Assembly: GCF_024055635.1 (NCBI RefSeq)
Contig: NZ_JAMXMB010000040.1
Span: forward strand, 124,001 to 188,000
DNA from: Microbacterium yannicii
GTDB lineage: Bacteria > Actinomycetota > Actinomycetes > Actinomycetales > Microbacteriaceae
Direction of reading: 5' to 3'
DNA: 64,000 bases
The position numbers were made by a program, and so were the translations under genes. Numbering within the stretch: the stretch's first letter is position 1; every line of letters begins with the position of its first letter. The notes beneath the pieces were generated by a model. That model was not told where the DNA came from. It ran no database searches and saw only the letters and a program-made list of their open reading frames with translations. Positions 43,782-53,350 of this stretch are shown here, piece by piece.

Positions 43782-45833
43782 ATGACCGCGCCCGATTCCG
43801 CAGCGCCTGATTCCGCAGCGCCTGATTCCACAGCGCCTGATTCCACAGCGACCGATCCGGCCGTCCTGGCCGCGGAGGCCGAGCTCGCCCGGTTGCGTGC
43901 GGAGGCGGATGCGGCCGAGGCGCAGCTCAAGGCCGCACAGGCCCGGGCCGCGCTCGCCGCCGCCGAGGCCGCCGCCGCCAAGGCCAGGGCGACCGGCGCC
44001 GCGTCTCCGGCTGCCGCCGAGCCCGTGGTCGCTGTTCCGGCCTCGTCGGACGGCGCAGCATCAGCTGCCGCCCCGACGGCCGGGCAGACCTCGGGTGCGA
44101 CGGCCCCAGAGCCCGCGCGAGCGCCCAGCTCGGCCTCGCAGACGCAGGAGCCCTCCTCCTCACCGACCGCCCCGCCGCCGCAGACCGGTCCTCTGACGCA
44201 ACAGGACGTCGACAAGATCGCGTCCGGCTACACGTTCGAGGAGACCACTCTCGACCTCGGCGCCCTGCTCAACGGCGACCCGGTGTCGTCGGCGCAGATC
44301 CGCATCCCGCTCGGCATGATGAATCGCCACGGCCTCGTCGCCGGGGCCACTGGGACGGGCAAGACCCGCACGCTGCAGGGACTCGCCGAGCAGCTCGCGG
44401 CGAAGGGTGTGCCGGTGTTCGCCGCCGACATCAAGGGCGACCTGTCGGGTGTCGCGACGCCGGGGGAGCCGAGCGAGAAGCTGCTCGCGCGGACGCAGGC
44501 GATCGGGCAGGACTGGAAGCCCGAGGCATCCGCCACCGAGTACTTCGCGCTGGGCGGCATCGGCAAGGGCGTTCCGGTGCGGGCGACGGTGTCGGGCTTC
44601 GGCCCGCTGCTGCTGAGCAAGGTGCTGGGGCTGAACGACACGCAGGAGTCGAGCCTCGGCCTCGTCTTCCACTACGCGGACGCCAACGGCCTCGCGCTCG
44701 TCGACCTGTCGGATCTGCGGGCCGTGCTCAGCCATCTCACCAGCGACGAGGGCAAGGCCGAGCTCAAGGAGCTCGGCGGGCTCTCGGCGGCGACGGCGGG
44801 CGTGATCCTGCGCGAGCTGATCACGTTCGCGGATGCCGGAGCCGACGTGTTCTTCGGCGAGCCGGAGTTCGACGTGGCCGACTTCATCCGCACGGCACCG
44901 GACGGGCGCGGCATCATCAGCCTGCTGGAGGTGCCGGGGGTGATCGACAAGCCGGCGCTGTTCTCGACGTTCCTGATGTACCTGCTCGCCGAGCTGTTCG
45001 AGATCCTCCCCGAGGTCGGCGACGCCGACAAGCCGAAGCTCGTCTTCTTCTTCGACGAGGCGCACCTGCTGTTCAAGGACGCCTCGAAGGACTTCCTGTC
45101 GGCGATCGTGCAGACCGTGCGGCTCATCCGGTCGAAGGGCGTCGGGGTGTTCTTCGTGACGCAGACGCCGAAGGACGTGCCCTCGGACGTGCTGGCGCAG
45201 CTGGGCTCGCGCGTGCAGCACGCGCTGCGCGCGTTCACCCCCGATGACGCGAAGGCGCTGCGCGCGACCGTCGGCACCTACCCAAGATCCGGCTACGACC
45301 TCGAGCGGGTGCTGCAGGAGCTCGGCACCGGCGAGGCCATCGTCACCGTCATGAGCGAGAAGGGCGCCCCCACCCCGGTCGCGTGGACACGGCTGCGCGC
45401 GCCGCAGGGACTCATGTCGCCGACGCCCGACCCTGCGATCGAGGCTGCGGTGAAGGCATCCACCCTCCTGGCGAAGTACGGGACGGCCATCGACCGCGAG
45501 TCGGCGCGCGAGGTCCTCGCCGCGAAGATGAAGGCCGCCGACGATGCCGCCGCCGCCGAGGACGCGGCCCTTGCGAAGGCGAAGGCCGACGCCGAGTACG
45601 CGAAACAGAAGGCCGCGATCGACAAGCAGCAGACCGCCGCCGACAAGGCGAGCGCTGCGGCCGAGAAGAAGGCGCAGCAGGAGTACGAGAGGCTGCTCAA
45701 GAAGACGGCCGGCACGACGCGCACCTCGCGATCGAGCCAGAAGTCGCCGCTCGACCAGATCCTGAACTCCAAGTCGACGCAGACTATCCTCGGGGGAGTG
45801 ATCCGCGGGATCTTCGGCACCGGTAGGCGCTGA
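43782..45833 (+). CDS. DUF853 / HerA-like ATPase (YjgR type)
   Basis: A 683-aa P-loop ATPase. After a disordered Ala/Pro/Thr-rich N terminus (about 145 residues) comes TFEETTLDLGALLNG, the Walker A GATGTGKTRTLQG, Walker B KLVFFFDEAHLLF and the sensor FFVTQTPKDVPSDVLAQLGSRVQHALRAF. This is the HerA/FtsK-superfamily DUF853 group, of unknown function. A long Ala/Lys/Glu helix near the C terminus (about 570-640) is probably coiled coil. The N terminus begins with PDSAAPDSAAPDST repeats encoded by a 15-bp tandem repeat. Confidence 0.88.
   Translation: MTAPDSAAPDSAAPDSTAPDSTATDPAVLAAEAELARLRAEADAAEAQLKAAQARAALAAAEAAAAKARATGAASPAAAEPVVAVPASSDGAASAAAPTAGQTSGATAPEPARAPSSASQTQEPSSSPTAPPPQTGPLTQQDVDKIASGYTFEETTLDLGALLNGDPVSSAQIRIPLGMMNRHGLVAGATGTGKTRTLQGLAEQLAAKGVPVFAADIKGDLSGVATPGEPSEKLLARTQAIGQDWKPEASATEYFALGGIGKGVPVRATVSGFGPLLLSKVLGLNDTQESSLGLVFHYADANGLALVDLSDLRAVLSHLTSDEGKAELKELGGLSAATAGVILRELITFADAGADVFFGEPEFDVADFIRTAPDGRGIISLLEVPGVIDKPALFSTFLMYLLAELFEILPEVGDADKPKLVFFFDEAHLLFKDASKDFLSAIVQTVRLIRSKGVGVFFVTQTPKDVPSDVLAQLGSRVQHALRAFTPDDAKALRATVGTYPRSGYDLERVLQELGTGEAIVTVMSEKGAPTPVAWTRLRAPQGLMSPTPDPAIEAAVKASTLLAKYGTAIDRESAREVLAAKMKAADDAAAAEDAALAKAKADAEYAKQKAAIDKQQTAADKASAAAEKKAQQEYERLLKKTAGTTRTSRSSQKSPLDQILNSKSTQTILGGVIRGIFGTGRR
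43794..43853 (+). repeat. Four 15-bp tandem repeats inside the DUF853 gene
   Basis: The unit GATTCCGCAGCGCCT is present at 43794 and 43809 (identical), 43824 (one change) and 43839 (further changes). It encodes DSAAP/DSTAP units in the disordered N terminus. Because 15 is a multiple of three, copy-number changes would not shift the frame. Confidence 0.85.
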
Positions 45834-45910
45834 CGCATCCCGATCCGCCGGCCCACGTCCCCGAGTCCTCACGGCGCAAAGCGCTGTGACGCGACGGCAC
45901 GAGGCGCGGC

Positions 45911-46600
45911 GTGAGCGGGATCGCTCCGATCCGGAAGGCCCCCGTGCGCCGCAGAGCTGTCGCCATCGTCGCGTTGACGCTCGCCATGGCGACCGCTGCG
46001 GCGGGGGTCGCGCTCGCGGTCGCCGCAACGACGGCCGGCGCCGGCGCGCGCCCCGCGGCGTCGCCCGGCACGAACGCGACGGCCTCGGCATCCCCGTCGC
46101 CCTCGATCCCGGTGACAGCCGACGACTACTGCTACGTCGAGGCGATGATCTACTACCGCGTCAAGGAGCAGGAGCTCGCACAGACGCTGCTGCGCAAGGA
46201 GGGGCTCGATGCCGAGGCGAGCGGCTTCGCCACCGGCATCGCGGCCCGAGACGAGGACGACCTCGCCGAGCTGCGCGAGTGGTACGTCTCGTGGGTGGAC
46301 GCCCGCCCGCTCGAGCCGCCCGCCGACGGCCCGTGCGGCGGTCACGGGGCCGACCACGCCCAGATGCCGGGCATGCCGTCGTGGAGCACGCTGCAGGGCT
46401 TCGTCGACGCCCGGCATCCCGACGCCGAACGCCGGTTCGCGGAGATCCTCCGCGACCAGAACGCGGGCATGGTGGCGCTCGTGAACCTGATCCTCGACGG
46501 CGAGCCGCATCCGGCGGTCGTGGAGTCGGCGCAGCAGGTGCTCGAGCAGGCCGCCTCCGACGCGGCCATCATCGACGGCATCCTCGCGCGGGAGCTGTGA
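45911..46600 (+). CDS. Degenerate DUF305-like secreted protein lacking the His pairs
   Basis: A 229-aa protein with a signal/anchor segment (RRRAVAIVALTLAMATAAAGVALAVA) and an extracytoplasmic domain that follows the DUF305 pattern. Where functional relatives have MIPHHEQALE it has MIYYRVKEQELAQ, and where they have MIAHHEGALEMAE it has ILRDQNAGMVALV. Both His pairs are gone, so the usual metal site is missing. Length and fold pattern remain, so it is probably expressed, perhaps as a partner of true DUF305 proteins at 39369 and 51994. GTG 45911 is the likely start. Confidence 0.7.
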   Translation: MSGIAPIRKAPVRRRAVAIVALTLAMATAAAGVALAVAATTAGAGARPAASPGTNATASASPSPSIPVTADDYCYVEAMIYYRVKEQELAQTLLRKEGLDAEASGFATGIAARDEDDLAELREWYVSWVDARPLEPPADGPCGGHGADHAQMPGMPSWSTLQGFVDARHPDAERRFAEILRDQNAGMVALVNLILDGEPHPAVVESAQQVLEQAASDAAIIDGILAREL

Positions 46601-46611
46601 TCGCGGGCGGT

Positions 46612-46633
46612 GACGGATGCCGCGGCATCCGTC
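46612..46633. terminator. Perfect 22-bp palindrome between convergent genes
   Basis: GACGGATGCCG followed directly by its reverse complement CGGCATCCGTC. It lies in the 42-nt gap between two convergent genes, where a shared bidirectional terminator is expected, although there is no spacer loop, so the inner pairs must open. It is one of three related GGATGCC structures. Confidence 0.65.
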
Positions 46634-46642
46634 GTTCCCGGG

Positions 46643-47389
46643 TCACCAGTCGCTGAGCGCGCCGATCGGAGCGAGCGCGCGCGCCGCGTCGCGCAGCGCG
46701 CCGACGTGGCGTGCCGCGATCGAGACGCGTGAGAGGGAGGTCGACAGGGTCACCGCTCCGACGGGACGGGCGGCGTCGTCGTGGATGGGGACGGCGAGGC
46801 ACCCGCGGTCGGACCTGAGCAGCGCGACCTGCTCGGTGTAGCCGCGCACCGCGTACGCCTCGTGGATGGCGCGGACGTCGCCGGGCGCCGCGTCGGTCCG
46901 CCAGCTCGGCGCCTGCGGCAGGCGCCGGTCGGGATGCGCGACCAGCCAGAGGTGGCCGATCGCCGATCGAGTGGGGTCGGCGAGCAGCACGTCGGGGTCC
47001 GACAGCGGCTGGGCCGCGTCCTCGTCGAGCACCAGGAGCCCGGAGCGGTGGAAGGCGAACAGGTGCACCGCTTCGCCCGTCTCGGTGCGGAGGCGCTCCA
47101 CGACCGCGGCGTGGGCCGGTCGCGTGCGGGCGCCGACGATCGCGGCGAGCTCGAGCACCCGCGTGCCGAGGAGGAAACCCGAGAAGTCCGCTCGCCGTAC
47201 GAGGTACTCGTCACGGACCAGCGAGTTGACCACGCGGTAGACGGTCGCCCGCGGGGCGCCGACGGCGCGGGCGATCTCGGCCGCCGACGCGCCACGGTCG
47301 TCGCGCGCGACCTGCTCCAGGATCTCCAGCGCGAGGCCGAGGCCCTTCTCCGGGAGCCGGGTGTCGCCCGCGAGACCCCCGCCGCTCAC
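46643..47389 (-). CDS. IclR-family transcriptional regulator
   Basis: A 248-aa regulator with an N-terminal winged helix (LALEILEQVARDDRGASAAEIARAV, PRATVYRVVNSLVRDEYLVRR) and an IclR ligand-binding domain (LRTETGEAVHLFAFHRSGLLVLDE, LRSDRGCLAVPIHDDAARPVGAVTLS). I use GTG 47389, which overlaps the permease stop (GTGA), rather than the longer Arg-rich extension upstream. It probably controls the APC permease with which it forms one operon. Confidence 0.88.
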   Translation of the reverse strand: MSGGGLAGDTRLPEKGLGLALEILEQVARDDRGASAAEIARAVGAPRATVYRVVNSLVRDEYLVRRADFSGFLLGTRVLELAAIVGARTRPAHAAVVERLRTETGEAVHLFAFHRSGLLVLDEDAAQPLSDPDVLLADPTRSAIGHLWLVAHPDRRLPQAPSWRTDAAPGDVRAIHEAYAVRGYTEQVALLRSDRGCLAVPIHDDAARPVGAVTLSTSLSRVSIAARHVGALRDAARALAPIGALSDW

Positions 47390-48825
47390 GTCCGCGCCGG
47401 CCCTTCGATGCAGTCCGAGTCGACGGGCCAGTCGTGCACGCCGATCCGGGCCGCCACCCGCGGGTGGCGCGCCAGCCGCAGCGAGCCGGCGCCGACGACG
47501 ACGGCGAGGATCCCGCTCGCCCACAGCAGGCCGCCCGGGTTGTCACGCACCGTCGCGACGAGATAGAACCCCAGCACGCAGACGAGCCCCGCGAGGGGTA
47601 AGGCGCTGATGGCCACCGCACGGACTGTGAGCTCGCCGATCCGGGCGAGGAAGACCGGCGCCGCCGCGCACACCAGCGCGTAGGCCAGCACGAACCCGAT
47701 GATCGAGGCGGGCGAGGTGACGATCCGCATGTCCTGCCGGCTGCCGCCGATCGCGAGGATCACGACGGGCACCGCCGTCACCACCGCGGCGAGCAGCATG
47801 CCGGCGACGGCGGGCACGCCCCGGCCAGAGACGCGGCCGAAGACCACCGGCAGCAGACCCTCGCGGCTCATCGCGAAGCCGAGCCGCGTCGCCGCATTCG
47901 TCATCGCCAGCGCGCACGCGAGGAAGGAGATCGCCACGATGACGTCGATGAGGCCCGACAGGCCCGTCACGGCGGCGAGGGATGCCGCGCCCGGCCGCTC
48001 CGCCACGATGGACAGCTGTGCGGCCGTCCCGACGAGCATGACCAGGCCCGTCGCCCCCACGCTGACCATCAGGGCGCGGGGCACCGCCGCGAAGGGACGG
48101 CGCGTCTCCGGACCGAGCGCCGCGCCGCTCTCGAACCCGACGAATCCGATCAGGGCGAACGCGACGCCCGTGATGACGGCCTCGATCGAGAAGTCCGAGG
48201 GGCGGGGCACGAGCAGCCCCAGATCCCACCGTGTGAGGCTGAGGGCGACGAGCGAGAGCACCAGCACCGTCGCCACAGCGATCGACTCGAGCACGAGCAG
48301 CATGCGCGTCGACATCCGCAGCCCGCGGGCGACGACCAGGGCGATGATGCCGCCGAACCCGGTGATGAGGACGACGACGAGCCACGGGGGAGCGGTTCCG
48401 CCGCTCAGGATGTTCGCGAGTCGCTGCGAGCCCGACGCCAGCGTGTTCATGGCGACGGCCAGATATCCGATGCCCAGGGCGGCGCCGGTGACGAGGCCGA
48501 CGTGGGACCCGAGGCCGCGGGCCGCGAAGGTGTACAGGGAGCCCGTGCTCGCGATCCGGCGCGCGAACATGCCGATCACCAGCCCGACGCCCACCACGAG
48601 AGTGATCGTGATCGCGATGTCGAGCAACGCGAAGGATCCGCTGCGCGCGTAGGCGGCGGCGGGGTGGATGAGCAGGACGCCGGCGGGCGCGGTGGCCGCC
48701 ACGGACTGCGCGACGACGTCGATCGTGCGGGCGTGACGACGGCGCAGGCCCGCGAAGGGCGAGCTGGACCCGAGGTCGTGCCTCGGCCGCGCCTGCTCGA
48801 TCGCGTCCGCGAGTGCAGTGCTCAC
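47386..48825 (-). CDS. APC-superfamily amino acid permease
   Basis: A 479-aa transporter with about 12 membrane spans; AGVLLIHPAAAYARSGSFALLDIAITITLVVGVGL opens the membrane part and IGFVGFESGAALGPETRRP is the conserved APC segment after TM5. Substrates are probably amino acids or polyamines. GTG 48825 has a strong GGAGGAGG site; the frame upstream of it is Arg-rich and unlikely to be coding. Its stop overlaps the iclR start. The possible amine link with the amine-oxidase-like gene at 49941 is speculative. Confidence 0.88.
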   Translation of the reverse strand: MSTALADAIEQARPRHDLGSSSPFAGLRRRHARTIDVVAQSVAATAPAGVLLIHPAAAYARSGSFALLDIAITITLVVGVGLVIGMFARRIASTGSLYTFAARGLGSHVGLVTGAALGIGYLAVAMNTLASGSQRLANILSGGTAPPWLVVVLITGFGGIIALVVARGLRMSTRMLLVLESIAVATVLVLSLVALSLTRWDLGLLVPRPSDFSIEAVITGVAFALIGFVGFESGAALGPETRRPFAAVPRALMVSVGATGLVMLVGTAAQLSIVAERPGAASLAAVTGLSGLIDVIVAISFLACALAMTNAATRLGFAMSREGLLPVVFGRVSGRGVPAVAGMLLAAVVTAVPVVILAIGGSRQDMRIVTSPASIIGFVLAYALVCAAAPVFLARIGELTVRAVAISALPLAGLVCVLGFYLVATVRDNPGGLLWASGILAVVVGAGSLRLARHPRVAARIGVHDWPVDSDCIEGPART

Positions 48826-49077
48826 GCGTCCTCCTCCGTAGCCGGCGCTCGCCGCGGTGCGGCTGGGCGCGACGCTACCCGGCCCGCGTTGCCGGAAACG
48901 GCGGGCCGTGTTTCGGCCGCGTGACACGACGTGGGATCCGCGGACCGGAATCGGCCGAGGTCGTCTCAGGAGGATTTCGCCCGACGTTCGCGGCCTCGTA
49001 CGACGGCGAAACGGCGCGGGCGAAGAATCGGCCCCGATGCGGGTGCGAGCCGTGTCATCGCCGTCGAAAGGAATCCT

Positions 49078-49923
49078 GTGACCGAACAACAGCTCTCTCC
49101 CGAGGGGGACTCGCCGCCCCCCTCGCGGCAGCGGCCGACACGCCGCGGCCGACTGCTCACCCCGCGCGCTCTCGGCATCGGCTCCGCGGTCGCCGCGGCG
49201 GCTGCCGCGGTCGCGCTCGTCTTCGCCACCCAGACCGCCGTGCAGGCGACCTCATCGCCCGCGACCACGGCATCCACCCCCATCGCCGCCGACAGCACGG
49301 ACGAGGACGCGCCCGAGAAGGCCGAGGAAGTCGCCAAGCCGGCGACGATCGCGGCCGCCTACGACGCGCTGTCCGGCGCCGAAGTCGAGTACGTCCGCTT
49401 CGTGGGTGCGCAGGACGCGGCGTTCGCGGCCGGCGTCGACGTGTTCGGCGAGCCCGGACTGCAGTTCCTCTCGACCGATGTGGCCGACCCGCAGGCGTAC
49501 GCCGACGGACAGCGGCGCCTCCTCTCGCTGTACTACGACTACGCCACCAACGAGACGGTCAGCATGATCGTCAACGCGACGACCGGAGCCGTCGAGGCCG
49601 TGGACCGCGCGTCGGGCACGCAGCCCGCACCGACAGATGCCGAGACCTCGCTCGCGTGGGAGCTGCTGCTCGACTCCGATGCGGCCCAGCCGGTCGTCGA
49701 CGAGTTCGCTGCGCTGACCGGCGGCTCTGTCCTGACCCCGGCATCTGCCGAGGTCCTCCTCACCGCCCACTCGTTCGTCACGGATGCCGGATCCTTCGGT
49801 GCCGAGTCGTGCGGCGTCGACCGGTGCGTGCAGCTGCTCGCCCAGGTCGACGGCGGCGCGTTCCTCACCACCAGCACCTACGTCGTCAACCTGTCGACGC
49901 GGGCCGTCCTGTCCATCTCATGA
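49078..49923 (+). CDS. Secreted/membrane-anchored protein of unknown function
   Basis: A 281-aa protein I do not recognise. It has a 30-residue basic N terminus, one hydrophobic segment (ALGIGSAVAAAAAAVALVFATQ), an Ala/Thr/Glu linker and an extracytoplasmic domain. Two Cys near the C terminus (ESCGVDRCVQLL) could form a disulfide. GTG 49078 is preceded by AAAGGA. It ends 17 nt before, or overlapping, the amine-oxidase-like gene, so the two are almost certainly co-expressed and may interact on the cell surface. Confidence 0.75.
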   Translation: MTEQQLSPEGDSPPPSRQRPTRRGRLLTPRALGIGSAVAAAAAAVALVFATQTAVQATSSPATTASTPIAADSTDEDAPEKAEEVAKPATIAAAYDALSGAEVEYVRFVGAQDAAFAAGVDVFGEPGLQFLSTDVADPQAYADGQRRLLSLYYDYATNETVSMIVNATTGAVEAVDRASGTQPAPTDAETSLAWELLLDSDAAQPVVDEFAALTGGSVLTPASAEVLLTAHSFVTDAGSFGAESCGVDRCVQLLAQVDGGAFLTTSTYVVNLSTRAVLSIS

Positions 49924-49940
49924 CCCTGGAGACCCTCCCG

Positions 49941-51896
<1,956 letters not shown>

Positions 51897-51993
51897 TCCC
51901 ACCCGCGGGCGGCGCGTTCATCGCGTCGCCCCGCGGGACCCTTTCGCCGCGGAAGCCTCCGCCCGCGGCATCCGGAGCTGAAAGGTCCTCCTC

Positions 51994-52680
51994 ATGCGCA
52001 GTCGTATCGCCGCCTTCGGCGTCGTGCTGGCCATGTCGACCGCGACGGTGGCAGCGGCCGCCGTCGGGCTCAGCCTGACGACGGGCGCCGAGTCGGCTCC
52101 ACAGGCAGCCGCCGCGGGTGCGAGGACGGATGCCGCCACCGCCGCCTACCCGACCATCGAGGATCATTGCTACATCGAGGGCATGATCCCGCACCACGAA
52201 CAGGCGCTCGAGCTCAGCAGCCTGGTGCTCGGCGCGACCGGCGTCCGGGATCGCACGCGGGCGCTCGCCGAATTCATCGTGGCCGACCAGACCGCGGAGA
52301 TCGAGACGATGCGGGCCTGGCAGGACGCCTGGCGCCGCGCGATCCCCGCCGGCGGTCCGAGTGGCGGCCACGAGGGTCACGGTGGTGCACAGCCCGCAGC
52401 CGGAACCGTGCCGACGGGATGCGGCGATCACCCGCACACGCAGATGAAGGGCATGGCGAGCGCCGAGCAGCTCGCCGCGCTCGATGCCGCCGAGGCCGGC
52501 GCCGCGGACCGGATGTTCCTCGACCTGATGATCGCTCACCACGAGGGCGCGCTCGAGATGGCGGAGAGCGCGGTCCGTGAGGGGACGAATGCGTATGTGC
52601 GGTCGTCCGGCAAGCACGTGCTCGTCGAGCAGCAGCGCGAGATCGCGGCCATGACAACGCTCCTCGCCGAGGCGCCGTGA
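51994..52680 (+). CDS. DUF305 secreted protein
   Basis: A 228-aa exported protein with signal peptide (FGVVLAMSTATVAAAAVGLSL) and an intact DUF305 domain: GMIPHHEQALELS and LMIAHHEGALEMAE carry the conserved His pairs, and the loop GGHEGHGGAQ plus CGDHPHTQMKGM is rich in His/Met/Cys. Such residues favour copper binding, as known for CopM. It sits directly behind the amine-oxidase-like gene and overlaps the signal peptidase by 4 nt, so it may help supply copper to the anchored protein. Confidence 0.88.
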   Translation: MRSRIAAFGVVLAMSTATVAAAAVGLSLTTGAESAPQAAAAGARTDAATAAYPTIEDHCYIEGMIPHHEQALELSSLVLGATGVRDRTRALAEFIVADQTAEIETMRAWQDAWRRAIPAGGPSGGHEGHGGAQPAAGTVPTGCGDHPHTQMKGMASAEQLAALDAAEAGAADRMFLDLMIAHHEGALEMAESAVREGTNAYVRSSGKHVLVEQQREIAAMTTLLAEAP

Positions 52681-53234
52681 CGGTCGTCGCCGGCTCGGCG
52701 GTGGTCGGCCGACCGCTCGGCGTCCGGCGACGGGCGCTCGTCGGGCTCGCCGCCCTCCTGATCTCCACCGGCGCCGCGCTCGCCTTCGCCGCGGCCTTCG
52801 GCGTCGCGACCGTGCGCAACGACTCCATGAACCCGACCCTCCACAGCGGCGACACGGTGCTGTTCGACCGATGGAGCATGCCCGCACGCGGGGACGTCGT
52901 GCTCCTCGTCGACCGCGAAGGATGGTCGGGCACACCGGACGCGCTCCTCGTGAAGCGCGTCGTCGGCGTCGCGGGCGACGTCGTGGTGTGCTGCGAGGCG
53001 GGAACCGGCCGGCTGCTCCTCAACGGCACTCCGGTCGAGGAGGTATACGCCGGTGCGGTCCGGCCGGGCGGCGACATCCCGTTCCGCGTCACCGTGCCCG
53101 ACGGTGCTGTCTGGGTGATGGGCGACAACCGGGCCGCGTCTTCCGACTCCCGCGCATCGGTCTCGGCGCCCGGGCATGGCGCCGTCGCGCGCGACGACCT
53201 GCGTGGCACGGCTCGTGCGTGGTGGGGCGGCTAG
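52677..53234 (+). CDS. Signal peptidase I (S26 family)
   Basis: A 185-aa membrane protease: one N-terminal span (LVGLAALLISTGAALAFAAAF), catalytic Ser in NDSMNPTL, catalytic Lys in LLVKRVVGVAGD, and the conserved GDNRAASSDSR. It removes signal peptides at the outer membrane face. The GTG start overlaps the DUF305 stop. Its place in a cluster of exported proteins suggests a dedicated role in their processing, in addition to a housekeeping enzyme elsewhere. Confidence 0.88.
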   Translation: MTVVAGSAVVGRPLGVRRRALVGLAALLISTGAALAFAAAFGVATVRNDSMNPTLHSGDTVLFDRWSMPARGDVVLLVDREGWSGTPDALLVKRVVGVAGDVVVCCEAGTGRLLLNGTPVEEVYAGAVRPGGDIPFRVTVPDGAVWVMGDNRAASSDSRASVSAPGHGAVARDDLRGTARAWWGG

Positions 53235-53250
53235 CGCGCACGACGCGCAC

Positions 53251-53282
53251 GGACGGGATGCCGGGGGCCGCGGCATCCGTCC
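53251..53282 (+). terminator. Terminator-like hairpin after the signal peptidase gene
   Basis: GGACGGGATGCCG pairs with CGGCATCCGTCC, with one bulged G, around a 7-nt GC loop. It starts 16 nt after the stop codon. The core GGATGCC/GGCATCC pair is the same as in the structures at 39261 and 46612. Confidence 0.7.
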
Positions 53283-53350
53283 ACCCGCAGCAGTACCGCT
53301 CATGCGTTGTGGGGCGCCCTCGATGCCTCCGCGAGGCATAGCCTGGTGAC

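Noticed and set aside
47390-47524. N-terminal extension of the IclR gene
   Set aside because: The extra residues are an Arg-run typical of a shadow of the overlapping permease gene; GTG 47389 gives the normal IclR N terminus and a 4-nt overlap.
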